Below, piece after piece: positions 12,606-24,038 of a stretch of 64,000 bases of DNA. The DNA lies in NCBI GenBank assembly GCA_030765065.1, contig CM060987.1, forward strand, positions 70,938,557 through 71,002,556, written 5' to 3'. Position numbers and translations under genes: made by a program. The notes below the pieces were generated by a model. It did not search any database. It was given only the letters and a program-made list of their open reading frames with translations, and was not told where the DNA came from. Numbering within the stretch: position 1 is the first letter of the stretch; the number at the start of each line of letters is the position of its first letter. The stretch comes from Deroplatys truncata (taxonomy: Eukaryota > Arthropoda > Insecta > Mantodea > Mantidae).

Positions 12606-14320
12606 CGCAGCCTATGCGTGGGCATTTTCTTTTTATAAATGCTCATTTTTATAGGACACCTCAAAAAGTGCGCTTCCGATAAAGTCTTGGTATAGAATTT
12701 TTGCTGCATTACAGTACTTCATGTACTCCCCCACAAGAGAGCGGCAGAAAAAGTAAAATCTCTAAATTCCAGCTATGTTTATCATGCTTTATGCTATTTT
12801 TTGTGTTGTATGTAATGGTTGTTTCAACAAGATGTGTAGAAATGTATCATATTACATAGATATTTATTATTGATAAAAAACAATAGTACATGTAATCGCA
12901 AACCTTTCTATTTCCGAGGAACCGAAATGTAATGCGAATTCACCGCTCACCCACAGTATATGGGCGTACATTATCTCACAAGAACAGTATCTCCTACATT
13001 TTTTCCCCATTTTTCTTGCTTTGCAAGCGCCCGCAGCTATGAAGAAAATGTTTCCAAATTCTGATATTTTCAATCGCTTGAAATCCACAAGTGTTGCATG
13101 GGGAGCAGGCTGTAAGAATCAAGAAACATTCATCGTTCTTAATGAAATGCTCTCGGGCTTCCCCGGCATGTTCACGAAATGAATGGTGCTGCAGCAGATG
13201 GCTGGGAGGCATGGGTGGTTGGTTGGGAGACTGCTGATTGGGGATCGGTGCTCGGGGCTGTTCAGGAATTGTTATCAACTTGATGAGAAAATTGGTCCGT
13301 CATTGCGCTGCCTAATTACTTGTCTATTTTCTATGGTCGCTGTAATCTGGGAGTGGTTGAGAGGGATGCTTGCAACTAGTAGCAACTTTCATGCCACTGT
13401 TATTAGCATTGTTATATCTGATGTCTAAGTGTCACTTTATGACTATGCACATTCCGGAGAGATGAGAGCTTAGGGGAGAATCATCTGTCAGCCTTGACAG
13501 CGATGCATAGAGCTCTACTCTTAGATGCTTTTCACGTCTTTATTGCATGTACTCTGCATCAATTTTATATAGACAATATAGTGGTAATAACAATAATAAT
13601 ACTAATAATAAAAAAATCATAATTCTTAATAGCAGCACAATCGCAACTTTATTCGCAATACGGATTAATTTCCGATTTTCATTCTCTGCCACTCTCCCCA
13701 CTCATTCTCTCCCCATCTTCTCCTCTGTGTACTATACGCATCCTGTGGATGACAGGAAAGGGTAAAAAAGTGTAAGTATAAAGGTAAAAAATGCGCGCGC
13801 ACGCACAAAGTCAAGGTTGCCAACGAAATAAGCACTACATTGTAATCGAACTCAAACGCGAGCAGACTAACTGCTCTCGATTCTGTCTGCCTCCCTCAAC
13901 GGAATTCCGCTACGGTTGCCAACACAGTACGGATTAGAAAAGAAACTGTCAACGTGGAGTCATGCGAATGTATCATTCACATTGTTTAAGTTAAAACGCT
14001 AAAGATTTCTGTGTAATAAGGTTTTTGGGATAGAGAAATTTCATGAGAATCACCCATCCTTGAAAGAAGCTGGAGCTTAAGTTACAAACTTTAGGCATCT
14101 TTGATATTTTGAGGACTTTTTTACTTGTGCTTGCGTGCCACAACACCGTGTTTGCTAAATGTTTTCCTTTGGTTTAGGATATCTCAAAACTCATACTATC
14201 AGTGCAATCGAATTTTCGTTGTAATACTTCATGTAGGTACCTGTCTTAGGAAGGTGGTAGAGAACATAAATGTGCATGCATCCAAATTGTGGCCTATGTG
14301 CTTCATATGGTGCCTGAAAG
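12606..14320. other. no recognised gene; small AAT-rich tract
   Basis: An AAT-rich low-complexity tract lies near 13570-13612. Frames of 81-94 codons at 12994-13428 overlap on opposite strands and match no family I know. The minus-strand frame has a proline-rich start, which may be chance. Confidence 0.5.
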
Positions 14321-14881
14321 GAATTCCCCACCAGAGCTTATCAAATGCTTCCTGTTACGATTGCTACAGCCATAGGAATTTGGGCGCTGCTCTGCGTTTT
14401 CCTTACTCTACGACGATGCTTCAAAATATCTTAGGAATTCTGCCGAGCAAGAAAGGAATTCCCCACCAGAGCTTATCAAATGCTTCCTGTTACGATTGCT
14501 ACAGCCATAGGAATTTGGGCGCTGCCCTGCGTTTTCCTTACTCTACGACGATGCTTCAAAATATCTTAAAGTCAGGAATTCTGCCGAGCAAGAAAGGAAT
14601 TCCCCACCAGAGCTTATCAAATGCTTCCTGTTACGATTGCTACACCCATAGGATTTTGGGCGCTTCTCTACTGCTTTCTTTACTCTACGACGATGCTCCA
14701 AAATATCTAAAGTCAGGAATTCTGCCGAGCAAGAAAGGAATTCCCCACCGGGGCTTATCAAATGCTTCCTGTTGTTACGATTGCTACAGCCATAGAAATT
14801 TGGGCGCTCCTCTTCTGTTTTCCTTACTTTACCACGATGCTCCAAAATATCTAAGGTCAGGAATTCTGCCGAGCAAGAAGA
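14321..14881 (+). repeat. four-unit tandem repeat inside a 296-codon open frame
   Basis: Units begin with gaattccccacc at 14321, 14456, 14597 and 14738, giving periods of 135, 141 and 141 bp, with about 144 bp in the last unit. Every length is a multiple of three, and one plus-strand frame (14125-15015) stays open across all units. The encoded unit starts KGIPHQSLSNASCYDCYSHR and ends ILPSKK. Units 3 and 4 carry compensating single-base indels: the middle segment is read in a different frame (LLLSLLYDDAPKYL instead of RFPYSTTMLQNIL) and the frame is then restored. The minus strand is also open for 100 codons across 14543-14845. I recognise no domain, signal peptide or repeat family. A minisatellite with lucky frame retention is as likely as a gene. 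Confidence 0.85.
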
Positions 14882-15602
14882 AGCATCACTATCTCTTGGC
14901 GTCCAGCCATCATAACATTAAGGAGCTTTTCAGAGGAGCTATGGGAAAATATCTCCACAAAGTCTCAGCTAGTTCTCAAGGAAAAATAGGTGTGGTTATA
15001 GAAATTGTGAACTGAGTATACCTATTTTATGTCGAAACAAGCCAGAATGCCTGTAATTTTTTTGCTATATTATTCTTAAACTCGTCTAGTATTCTGAGTA
15101 AAGCTAAATAGTGTAGCCTTGTGCAGGAAGAAGGCATGAAGCAAGCTCAGGGAAAGCAAAATCAAAACGCCACGAAGCGTGAAGTACGTATATAAAAAGA
15201 AGAGATAGAACTATCACTCAGAAATATAAAGGAAACAAAATAACTGCGGATTCGAAGAAAGTCGACGCTGAAGAGTTATCTATCGTAACTGTGGCCTTCC
15301 AGTAATTCGTTAATTTCAACTTCATGAAGTGTATGTATGTATTTCTAAATCGGCAATACCTCTCCTGAGTCTTCTGTTTTTCACACAGTTAACCATCCAG
15401 TGCAGATGGTTTCGAAGTGTTCCACGGCTGAATTAACATTGTCAGAGCGGGACCTTGGCCTGCTGAAACACAATTCTCTTCTGCTTTATGTGATTTTTGT
15501 GTTCTTTTTCATCTCAAGGTCATCCTGCGTTTCCAGAAAGTATTTCAACTTCCACAAAAAATACAAGCTTATACTCCACAAATTAGTGGTTGGCTATAAA
15601 TA
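14882..15602. other. no recognised gene
   Basis: The 296-codon frame runs on to 15015 with no recognisable domain. An 87-codon frame at 15400-15663 crosses the edge of the next element and is probably chance. Confidence 0.45.
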
Positions 15603-16082
15603 TATAGGTTATTCAAAGAGAAGGAACAGAATTTATATATTTATTTCTAATGAACGACAATAGATGGCGATACATAGCTGAATAAAGAAAAGTTCAAAAT
15701 TTTATTTTATGTGCTCAAAATGAGCATACTTTTTTATGCGAGGACGACAAGTGCTTTTCCATTTGCATAAGTAACCATCTTCTACGAATTTATTGTATCA
15801 GTTGTAAATTTTTTATGACGAGGCGGCTCGTTGTTGAACTTAAAACGAAATGCACGTTGCAATGAAACAATGGATTCACTCTTTGCATAGTGCAGCATAC
15901 AAAATGACTTTTCCTGTCGCGTCGCCATTTCCTCGTAAACAAATAAAGCGCCGCTGTAGACGCTGAATGGAACTAATAGGTGGGGCTTAAAACTTTGAAC
16001 TTTTTTCTATTCAATGATGTGCCGTATTGTTCATTAAAAATGAATATTTAAAATCTGTTCCTTCATTTTGAATAACCCTGTG
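15603..16082. mobile_element. MITE with about 57-bp inverted ends and TA flanks
   Basis: The left end (GGTTATTCAAAGAGAAGGAA, CAGAATTTATATATT, taatgaacgacaa) matches the reverse complement of the right end (GGGTTATTCAAAATGAAGGA, acagattttaaatatt, taatgaacaatac) with few mismatches. TA flanks both sides (15601-15602 and 16083-16084), as for Tc1/mariner-type insertion. The 480-bp interior has no transposase. It is probably a non-autonomous element moved in trans. Confidence 0.85.
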
Positions 16083-18173
16083 TATCTTGAGAAAAACAGG
16101 TTGCGGATCGCTTAAATAGGCACTTAATTCTCACTAGTAATTATACATGGCATATTAATAATAATAAAAAAAAATAATAATAATTGTCAATAGCAAACCG
16201 CAGAAACAAGAATATTATGATACATGGCTTCAAACAATATTGCGGGATTTAGCAAGTCTTCTGTTATTTTTAAAATACTAAACAGCCTTCTTCGTTGTAA
16301 TGGCTGTCTTCCCAACTGTTAAGTACTTGCAAATGTGCCAGTATTATACACCACTTCAAAAAATGCTAGCAACCAAACTAATGCAGATAAAATTCCCGTT
16401 TTTCATACAAAGAAGCAGGATTTGTTCATGTAATGCCTGAAAAGCTTATGGCAGTAGCATTTAAACTGGCGGAGAAATATATTGGAAAACTCCTGCAAAT
16501 TGCATTAACAAGGAAATTCAGCAAACACGCCGATGATTGGCAACTTAGCGAATTTATTTCTCTGTTACTTTAAAATATAATTCGACAAAAAATCAAGTGT
16601 GATGCAAAGGAGCTGCTTTGTACGTGTTTAGGTTCAGTTTAAAAATATCCTATATAAATTTCTTCCAAAAATTATAAAGCTCATAAATGTAAAATATTGA
16701 GAATCGGTAAACAATGTTTTGTTTGTTCTTTATACATTTTAAAATGAGGAATTTCTCTTCCTTATTTTGGGAGCTAGTATACAGGGTGGACCATTTAAGT
16801 TGAGACTGTACAATATCTCCAAAACTAAGCGTTGTAGAACGTAATGTCTTGAATAAAAGTTGCTTGATTATGGGGTAAAGTAAATGCCGTTAGTCGTGTT
16901 TTATTTGGAGGACGTTGTGATGGCCATTTTAGGTCAATTTAATTTGACCCTAATTGTAAGTTCCCATTTAAAAATCAATTAATTAAACTAGGGTTAGCTG
17001 GGTAATTATTTCACTTTGCAAGGAAAAACTATTTGGGAAAATTAATTTGATTTTTCACACATTACTCCAAAGCAGGCGTATCAATCTTCGATACCGTTGC
17101 AATACTTATGTTGGCCTGTTGGTCCAACCGTGCTAGACTATACCTACAACTTGTCGGTCATTGTGGTGGGATAATCAGGAAGTTTGGTGGTGTGCGTTTG
17201 GTTGTAATATCTCTCGGTTTGTATAGATGGTTGACCCGACAAATTGGAGTGTAGTGCACTGTAAGAATATGTCAACGTGCAGTAGCTTAAAATGTAAATA
17301 ACTCACCCAGGAGCTCGGTCTATCGTTTGAAAAAGTGACTATTGCCTCGGAAGAGATTGCATTGAAGCGGTCATCTTGTAACTGCGAGTGCAGCAAACTC
17401 TGATGTGAGCTAGACCCCGTCAGGTGTTGCGTCGTTACCTAAAATCGAAAGTGGATGCTGAAAGCTAAAAAGTATCACAATGATGATAAAAACATTTTTT
17501 TTTCTCAGCCGAAGCTTAGCTCTCGTGGCATAAACTGTAGAGCATTCCTCCAATCTCAAGAAATTACGCACAGAAAGACACGTGAGCAAAGCTCGCCACG
17601 AACTGCCTCGGTTAGAATCGAAAGCAGATAACGTTCGCGACAGTGTTCAAGCTGAAATGTTTTCATCCCAAGCCTTATCACCCGTTGGAACATGCATAGA
17701 AGTGAAGTATGCATAGAAAGTAGTATTAGCATGCTCTATACACGTCCAGACGTGTGGAGAAATGCAGCACGAAATGCCTCTGATGAGGGAAATCCAACCA
17801 GCAGTGGATCGGGGTGAACGTCTCTCCGTACCCTGAAATTGTTTGTAAGTGGCAAGATCAGACTCGAATTACACTGCAGATTCCGCGAAAAGAGCATTGT
17901 ATATACATATTTCGCAACAGTGCTCGACTCGCATGTATGTACCGATCTTTGGTCATGCACTCAGGTTCTCTGCGCTTCGAATCACAGAGAAATGCAGTGC
18001 AAGCATTCTTTTGAAGTGATGAAGGAAAACTGACAGCCATATCAGGGCTGGGTTCTCTGTGCCTGTGAGTATTTGCTATTTGCAAAGTCAATTACGCTAC
18101 TGAATTCCGCAGAAAAAAACAAAATACATTATGCTCCGACAATGTTCTGCTGGCAAATATGTATCCAGCTTTA
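16083..18173. other. no recognised gene; one possible lone transposon end
   Basis: At 16778 the sequence ATACAGGGTGGACCATTTAA looks like the end of an insect DNA transposon, but I found no matching inverted end and no transposase nearby. The rest contains only frames of about 60-77 codons and a short AT-rich run near 16153-16183. Confidence 0.45.
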
Positions 18174-19448
18174 TATAGGGTCTTTCAACAAGTGTGTCCT
18201 ATCTTTAGCATATGATAGCTGCCGTTGTTATTGAGTTACAGCAGTCATTTTTTTCATGTGGTTACAGTTGTTATTGACAAATATCCATGGAACGTTACAA
18301 CATTCAGCAACGCGAAGAAATTGTGAAAATTTACTATCAAAATGGATCATCTGTTCGCTAAACCTTCCGTGTATTGCGTGAAGTTAACGGTGTGTATAAT
18401 GGTCCGAGAGAACGACTCGGCGTTTGATCGATAAATTTGAAAGAAGTGGTTCTGTCAGCGATCAAAGAACGCTTGTACGTAGCCGACGTAAGCGCTCCAA
18501 CGAAAACATGGCGCCGTTCGTGAGTGTGTACGCGAGAAAGGAAACAAATCAATTGCTCGTCGAGCGCAACTTGGCGAATTCTGCATCTGGACTAGAAGTT
18601 TCACGCTTACAAAATGGTGTTAACTCAAGAACTAAAGTCCAATGACCATAGGTTGCGCCGTGTATTCGCTGACTGGGCTAAGGAGCAATTGGAGACTGAC
18701 TCGTATTTTTGTCGAAAAATTATCTTCAGCGACGAAGCCCACGTTTGAATGGATGGTTGTGTTATCAAACAAAATTGCCGCTATTCGAGCAATCACAATC
18801 CAATGCAGATTCAAGAACGACCATTTCATCCCCAAAAGGTTACTGTGTGGTGTGGATTTTGGTATGGTGGAATCATTGGTCCACATTTTTTCCAAGATGA
18901 AGATGGAGAAGCTCTAAGTGTCAATAGCGAAAGATACCGGACTCTTATAAGGAACTATTTTTGGCCTCAATTGGATGGTTTGGATCTCAGAAACATCTGC
19001 TTCCAGCAAGATGGTGCACATGTCATACTGCTCTCGAAACAATCGATCTTTTGAAGGAGAAGTTCAGAGGTTTCATCATTTCCCGTGGTGGTGATGATGT
19101 TAACTGGCCTCCGAGGTCATGTGATTTAACGCCGTTGGATTACTTCTTGTAGGGTTATGTTAAATCTGGAGTTTATGTCAACAAGCCAGAAACAGTAAAT
19201 GATATGAATAACATCGCGCGTGTTATTCGTGAAGTTGTACCTAATTTACGTTCTTCTGTCATTGAAAATTGAGTCAACCGTATACGCGCAACCCAACGAA
19301 GTCGCGGCGGTCACTTAAATGATGTTCTCTTCCACACGTAATGACATTAATTATGTTCCAAAATAAAAAAAGAAATAAACCTCTATCATTTATAGAACGC
19401 GTTTTATTTAAGTTCAAAGATAGGACACTCTTGTTGAAAGATTCTTTA
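18174..19448 (+). mobile_element. IS630/Tc1/mariner-superfamily transposon, 1.27 kb
   Basis: About 33-bp inverted ends: CTTTCAACAAGTGTGTCCTA (left) and CTTTCAACAAGAGTGTCCTA (right, reverse complement), each followed by TCTTT. TA lies at both outer edges. The interior holds a single broken transposase on the plus strand. Full-length ends with one long remnant frame mean a formerly autonomous copy that decayed in place. Confidence 0.92.
18287..19341 (+). pseudogene. broken DDE transposase (DUF4817-like HTH plus DDE domain)
   Basis: A cut-and-paste transposase remnant of about 350 codons, filling the element. The start MERYNIQQREEIVKIYYQNG is the helix-turn-helix region typical of DUF4817-type transposases; a TAA at 18359 follows at once. 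Downstream in shifting frames come IDKFERSGSVSDQR, the first catalytic aspartate (IIFSDEAHV), ERPFHPQKVTVWCGFWYGG, the second (ICFQQDGA, with a frameshift directly after), and the third region WPPRSCDLTPLDYFL, where the expected tryptophan is TAG. Another W-to-stop is at 19270. The last aspartate lies about 41-42 residues after the second, which suggests a DD41D-type group, though indels make the count approximate. Several stops and frameshifts rule out activity. Confidence 0.9.
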
Positions 19449-19957
19449 CATAGTGTGTAATACACTTGGTCGATTGATCCTGTAAGGCTAGCTTAATTTT
19501 AAGGCACTGTGACATGTACCTTTGGGGAATGTAGGTAAAATGTGTAACTTTACTGGTGGAAGATGGAAGGGCTGTTAATTATTTCAGTACCGATAGCTGC
19601 TGCCCTTTCACGCCGGTAAAACGTTTTATGTGAAACTTGACACATTTTCTTGATCCAGCGCATTTTGGGTAAAGGATTTTTCCAAAATTTCAGTCAGATG
19701 TTTTGTACCAAAACTGTATTTGCAATGTGTAGATGTATTTTAGCATCTGAATTATTAATGAAAGTATAACAAGCGTGAGATTGGGAGATTTCACATGAGC
19801 TGGAAGACGCAGAATTTGCGATAAGCGAATCTGTAAAACGAATTTCATAGCAGACGCTTTAAAACATATTTAATTCGAAATATAATAATTTGTTTTCCAT
19901 AACATATTTTACTGATTGGAATCTTTGGTTTATAGCTTCTGTATGATTACAACTTTC
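19449..19957. other. no recognised gene
   Basis: Spacer between a DNA transposon and a SINE; no frame worth calling. The last bases before 19970 are the left target-site repeat of that SINE. Confidence 0.5.
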
Positions 19958-19969
19958 CCAGAAATGCCG

Positions 19970-20242
19970 TTGAGTTTTATTTATGGACGCTCTTTAACTG
20001 CTGTGATCCTTAGCGTCCCATTCTATATTGAGCGTGAAGGACCGGTAATTTTGCTCAGAGGCCTCTTTATCAGGCTTGAGGTTTTTTTCTTTTTTTACGT
20101 GCCGTAAATCTACCACATGGGACCACGGCTTTACTTCCATTTCGAAAGAAGCCACGCTAAGGATTTTTTACTCCCTCCATTGAACCTGCGACCTCGGGAA
20201 CTAGAGGCTAGCGTGGTAACCACTACACCACGGAGGACGACT
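19970..20242 (-). mobile_element. S-family tRNA-derived SINE, copy S2
   Basis: The clearest full-length copy. On the minus strand it begins CGTCCTCCGTGGTGTAGTGG (A box) with a B box GGTCGCAGGTTCAA. The body ends at the conserved agagcgtccataaataaaac. A perfect 12-bp target-site duplication, CCAGAAATGCCG, lies at 19958-19969 and 20243-20254, showing target-primed insertion by a LINE machinery. Confidence 0.93.
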
Positions 20243-20254
20243 CCAGAAATGCCG

Positions 20255-20618
20255 GTTACTAACCCGGCTAAGTGATATGACTTCATTTTGCATTTGTGGG
20301 CAATGTAACATTTAGCAGTAACTGGCCGGATCTGCAATAGTTCTAATAGTTATGGCCCGTCGAATTGGGAAAATGACTGGGATTAACCAGTGGCTTTAGG
20401 CGCGTATGTTTTCCGTATACTCTTCAGCGAACAGTGGCCTTAGCAATGACTCATTGAGGAGTGTCTTGATGAGTGCATGGTCGAATACTCAAGTGCAATG
20501 TTTGTTGGACTCATTGCTTGCTTGAAGAAGCGGCACTGAGTTAGAAGTTACGTCATCAAATGTCATGCTTTACTCACTGACCGTAGTTTGGGATAACGTA
20601 AGGGGTGACATTTGCAGA
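20255..20618. other. no recognised gene
   Basis: Spacer of about 360 bases between the SINE and the Tc1-like element. Nothing identifiable. Confidence 0.5.
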
Positions 20619-21512
20619 TATGCAGTGTGTGCAAAAAGTGTCCGTACACCTGGAAGAAGGGACGAATGTTGGGAAAACATGTACATGACATAATTGTGAG
20701 TAATGTATATTTTTACTTCTGCATATCCGGAAAAAATAATAAATTACGTTCTTATAAGCGAGTGCAATTATTTCTTGCAAAAAGCAATAAACAGTTCATC
20801 TATGCATAGGTAATACTTTATAGATATAGGCCGTCATTCAATATTGTATCTTTTCCTCTGGCATTTATAAAGGCATCTTCCGGCCTTCTTTATTGAAAAA
20901 GCAGTGCTTTCTGACTTTCTTCCTCAAAATAGACCACGGTAGTTCCATATGAATGATATCATATGTCTTGAGATGATATATGCTAACGTGTTCGTAAAGC
21001 AACACTGACGAGTAGTTGCTCCCTCAAGTATATTCGGGGTTATCTTGCTGAAAAAAAGAAGAATTTAGTCTTGCACTAGATCACACACCTGAGATTTGAA
21101 CTTAGTGTTAAACTGATTTTCATCGGAAAAAAAAATTAAGTTTTTTCCAGAAACTTAGCCCTGTATTTGGATGCTTTTCTGCGAACTTAAATGCGATTTT
21201 CTTTACTCACCAAAAACTTCTTCCGAAATATCCGACGTGATGCCCTTTATAAAAATTACCCACGATGCTGGCTAAAATTTTAATGCCATGTCTTCCCAGG
21301 TATGTGGCCATCTTCTCAATGTTGTCTTTCGTTATACCCCTTGTGTTAAACCTACTCATTTTTGATCTTCCGGTTCTTGGCGTACTTCTTACTGTTTCGG
21401 AAACTCAAAACCTCTCGACTGAATGCGCAATATACATATTATATAAGTGGGCTATTCTTCCTGAAAGTTATTTTATCTGTATACCTACATGTACGGTCAC
21501 CTTTTCTGCCTA
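20619..21512 (-). mobile_element. Tc1-like transposon remnant
   Basis: The left end TGTGCAAAAAGTGTCCGTAC has a degenerate partner at about 21484-21512 (reverse complement CAGAAAAGGTGACCGTACAT). A TA lies at each edge (20619-20620 and 21511-21512). Roughly 0.9 kb is shorter than an intact Tc1-like element (usually 1.3-1.6 kb), so internal sequence has been lost. The interior encodes transposase fragments on the minus strand. Confidence 0.75.
20780..21260 (-). pseudogene. Tc1-like transposase, heavily decayed
   Basis: Minus-strand fragments in different frames match the order of a Tc1 transposase: KIAFKFAEKHPNTGLSFW (pre-catalytic helix), FSDENQFNTKFK (first catalytic aspartate, as in the SDES/KFN motif), then QQDNPEYT (second aspartate, QQDNDPKHT in intact relatives). 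The third acidic residue region (SPDLNPIE in relatives) cannot be read. Stops occur throughout, including one in the first helix segment. It is inactive. Confidence 0.7.
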
Positions 21513-21656
21513 CGTTTCACTCCTGTGGGCGTTGGTTAGCTTATAAACAATGATTGTCTTATTGGATTTTTATTGGTATAGTTAAGAAAAATATTGTTTA
21601 TTGCTCACACGTACATCGTAAGCATTTTATATTCCTTTCAACAAACACTATAATTT

Positions 21657-21995
21657 AAAAGCCTGATGTGGTACATTCGCATGACTTTATCTGCCAAAGA
21701 CAGGTGCCCGTTATATACTACGGTATTCGTAATTCTATCCACGTTACGTTTACTTTTGATAAGTAGATATATTTTTGCTTGGGAATGATTTCAAATTGAG
21801 CAAGTGCAACATGCGGAAACCGTATTCAATTTGTTATTCGTGGTAACAAGTTCTTGCGTTTGAAAGAAAAGAAACGGCAAAAAGAAAGAAAGAAAAAATA
21901 CTATTTTGCATTCACATTACTTTCTCTAGTCATTTCTACAAATGATCCTTACAAAAGCTTATTCTTCTATCTGCTGCTTAATCGGGATAAAGTTT
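21657..21995 (-). mobile_element. family R end fragments
   Basis: Two R left ends in reverse orientation: 21657-21700 (gcctgatgtggtacattcgc, atgactttatctgcc) and 21908-21995 (attcacattactttctctag, acaaaagcttattcttctat, cttaatcgggataa). The second is cut off abruptly by the SINE that starts at 21996, so the SINE probably landed in it or beside its broken edge. Confidence 0.55.
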
Positions 21996-22219
21996 CAGCC
22001 TCTAGTTCCCGAGATCGCGGGTTCAAACCAGGCGGAGGGCGATAACTTTTCTTCGGAAGGGAAGTAATGCCGGTGGTTTCCCATAGCGTAGATATACGGC
22101 AGTAAAAGTACCTCAAGCCTGATAGAGGCCTCTGAGCAAAATTTCCGGTCAATTTAGAATGGGACGTTAAGGACCACAGTAGTGGTCCCTTAAGTAAAAC
22201 TCAGTTTAATTTTAATTTA
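21996..22219 (+). mobile_element. S-family SINE, copy S6 (5'-truncated)
   Basis: The only S copy on the plus strand. It starts inside the tRNA head at CAGCCTCTAGTTCCCGAG, so the A box is missing, while the B box CGCGGGTTCAAACC is present. The body has cggaagggaagtaatgccgg and aatgggacgttaaggacc, and the tail ends near ttttaatttatt. Without the A box this copy should not be transcribed by polymerase III. Confidence 0.85.
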
Positions 22220-22856
22220 TTATAACCTTTCATTACACATATTGGAGGCATAAGGATAGCGATAATTAGATTTAAAAGCATGTCACACTGTGATGACGAA
22301 GATTCCATATTCTTTGCAGACTGGTCAAGTGCCGCTAACCTGCATCGGTGCAGTGAACATTTATGGCATTTTAGAATTAACAATAAAAGATTTTCTTAAT
22401 CATTGGTAGTCCTATTGTCCATTCCAAACCAGAGTTCCCTCTGATGCTTCGGCTTGTCACGAACCCAAGAATATACTCTTACGCCAACGTAAATAGCTCC
22501 TTAATACATGTATTGTATTATGAAATATTAGAGCAGGAAAGGTATAGAACTGCACATTTTATTGCGGTTATCATAAGAACTCGTCGTTAAATATAATGGA
22601 TATATACTAGCTGTTAAGAGATTACAAAATATGACTTTCGCCTGCTATTGCGCTAACGCCGAGAGCATCTTGGTTGTTAATACCAACCGTATAAACGACT
22701 GCCAATCTCATACATGCACAAGAAATGCAGCAATGAATTCCCAGAGGTGCTATCTGAGTACCGAATAAACACTTTGCGTAACACAGGATATATGATAAGC
22801 GAATAGTCCTTCATAATACACTAATACACAGCTCAGCTCAGGTCAAATCTTGTGAT
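22220..22856. other. no recognised gene
   Basis: Spacer up to the Harbinger element. Only chance frames of 60 codons or fewer. Confidence 0.5.
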
Positions 22857-23120
22857 TTAGGGCCGGTTTCACAGTTCAGGCTTAAGTCGAATCTTTACTA
22901 AGCTACGGACGCAGCTTAAACAAAACTTAAGCTTTGCTTAAAGCTTTGCGAGTTTCACAGTAGGGCAACCACGTTTGGCTTTACTGAGCTGAACAACTCC
23001 TCGGAACTTTAAAGTTGGTAACGCTTGCGCATGCGCATCGAGCGAATTCCCATCATTTGTTTATAGCGGCGCTGTTCCTGAAAGTAAGGTTTTATAGGTT
23101 ATTCAGATACACACATTAAA

Positions 23121-23478
23121 ATGACCGAAAGTTAGCATTCTGTTAGAAATTGTAAAGCAGTATAAACACATAATAGAGTGCAAGCAATCTGATAAGGTAC
23201 TGTGGAGCAGGAAGAACCAAACGTGTGGGAAAATTGCGGAGTTATTCAATGCAAAGAGCGGAATAATATACAGAGATGCTACCGTGTTGAAAAAGAAATA
23301 TGACAATTTGAAGAAAGTTACAAAAAAGGAATACGCCGGCGAGAAATGTGCTATTCGGGGTACAGGTGGAGGTCCAGTTGTGCCATCGTTAATTACGCCA
23401 ATCAACGAGGAAATAAAGGAATTAATTGGTGTCCAAACTGATGGATATGAAACAATTTTCACACCCTGCATGCTGTAG
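23121..23478 (+). pseudogene. Harbinger Myb/SANT-like DNA-binding protein, frameshifted
   Basis: The accessory protein of Harbinger elements, which binds transposon ends and helps bring the transposase to DNA. The likely start ATG at 23121 is followed after four codons by a stop. One base out of frame the sequence then runs open from about 23128 to 23478, reading LLEIVKQYKHIIECKQSD, then KIAELFNAKSGIIYRDATV and LKKKYDNLKKVTKKEYAG. This is the tryptophan-containing trihelix/Myb-like fold with its basic C-terminal helix, and a GTGGGP linker and IKELIGVQ segment follow. Intact relatives are longer, so the C-terminus is cut as well. Confidence 0.85.
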
Positions 23479-23691
23479 ATTTTAAGACGCCGGAAAAATC
23501 TCCAGCTGCAATTAGCATGCTTCCACTTGCATATACCCTCAACGTCAAAAGAAGCATTGCTTCTAACGAGAGGGCTTTGTTCCTAAAATATAAAGTAATA
23601 ATACCTTATGAACGATAAAGTATATTATAAAGGTGTAATAATAAATTTAATATTTAGTTTTACTTAGCAATCTGTTTTATGTTTAATTACA

Positions 23692-23877
23692 TCAATAATC
23701 TCTAGTAATCATCGCAGACTGTTTACTTAACCGAAACCTCTCGTAGAATTCTCGGTCATTCCATATGTGGAAATGATTTGGACGCATTCTAAACACTTTA
23801 GGCCGTCTTCTGTTGTGGATATGGTTTAAAATAATTTGTATTTCCTCGTCACTAAAATCGTCCTCCTCAGATAACAT
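23692..23877 (-). pseudogene. HARBI1-like transposase, N-terminal fragment
   Basis: The 61-codon frame starts at the canonical position and reads FSDEEIQIILNHIHNRRRPK, then RMRPNHFHIWNDREFYERF and RLSKQSAM, which is the N-terminal region of HARBI1-type nucleases. After SAM the similarity stops and the frame ends in ITRDY. All DDE catalytic residues, normally spread over the next 250 or so residues, are absent. The break marks one edge of the internal deletion. Confidence 0.88.
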
Positions 23878-24038
23878 GGCGACTCCTTAGTTTAAACCGC
23901 AGTTCAGTACGGTTTAAGTCGAGTCCCGTATAATCTTGGCTTAGCGCTTGAATTACGCACTGTAAAACTCAGCTGTAGCTAAACTCCCCGGTTAAGGCCG
24001 ATTCGAAGTTTAAGCTTATACTGTGAAACCGGGCCTTA

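Larger units (their letters stand above)
22860..24035. mobile_element. PIF/Harbinger transposon, internally deleted (1176 bp)
   Basis: Ends are inverted: GGGCCGGTTTCACAGT (left) and GGCCCGGTTTCACAGT (right, reverse complement), with further subterminal similarity around the taagc/gctta motifs. TTA flanks both sides (22857-22859 and 24036-24038), the 3-bp target duplication typical of PIF/Harbinger. The interior keeps remnants of both standard genes in convergent orientation: a Myb/SANT-like protein on the plus strand and the start of the HARBI1-like transposase on the minus strand. The catalytic part of the transposase is gone. Confidence 0.93.

Noticed and set aside
12994..13428. Overlapping 81- and 94-codon frames on opposite strands
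   Set aside because: Neither matches a known family. The proline-rich stretch on the minus strand is short and the frames shadow each other.
16778..17460. Possible transposon starting ATACAGGGTGGACCATTTAA
   Set aside because: No inverted partner end and no transposase fragment could be found downstream, so limits and identity cannot be supported.
20243..20254. CCAGAAATGCCG repeat as a possible regulatory motif
   Set aside because: It is fully explained as the target-site duplication of the SINE at 19970-20242.
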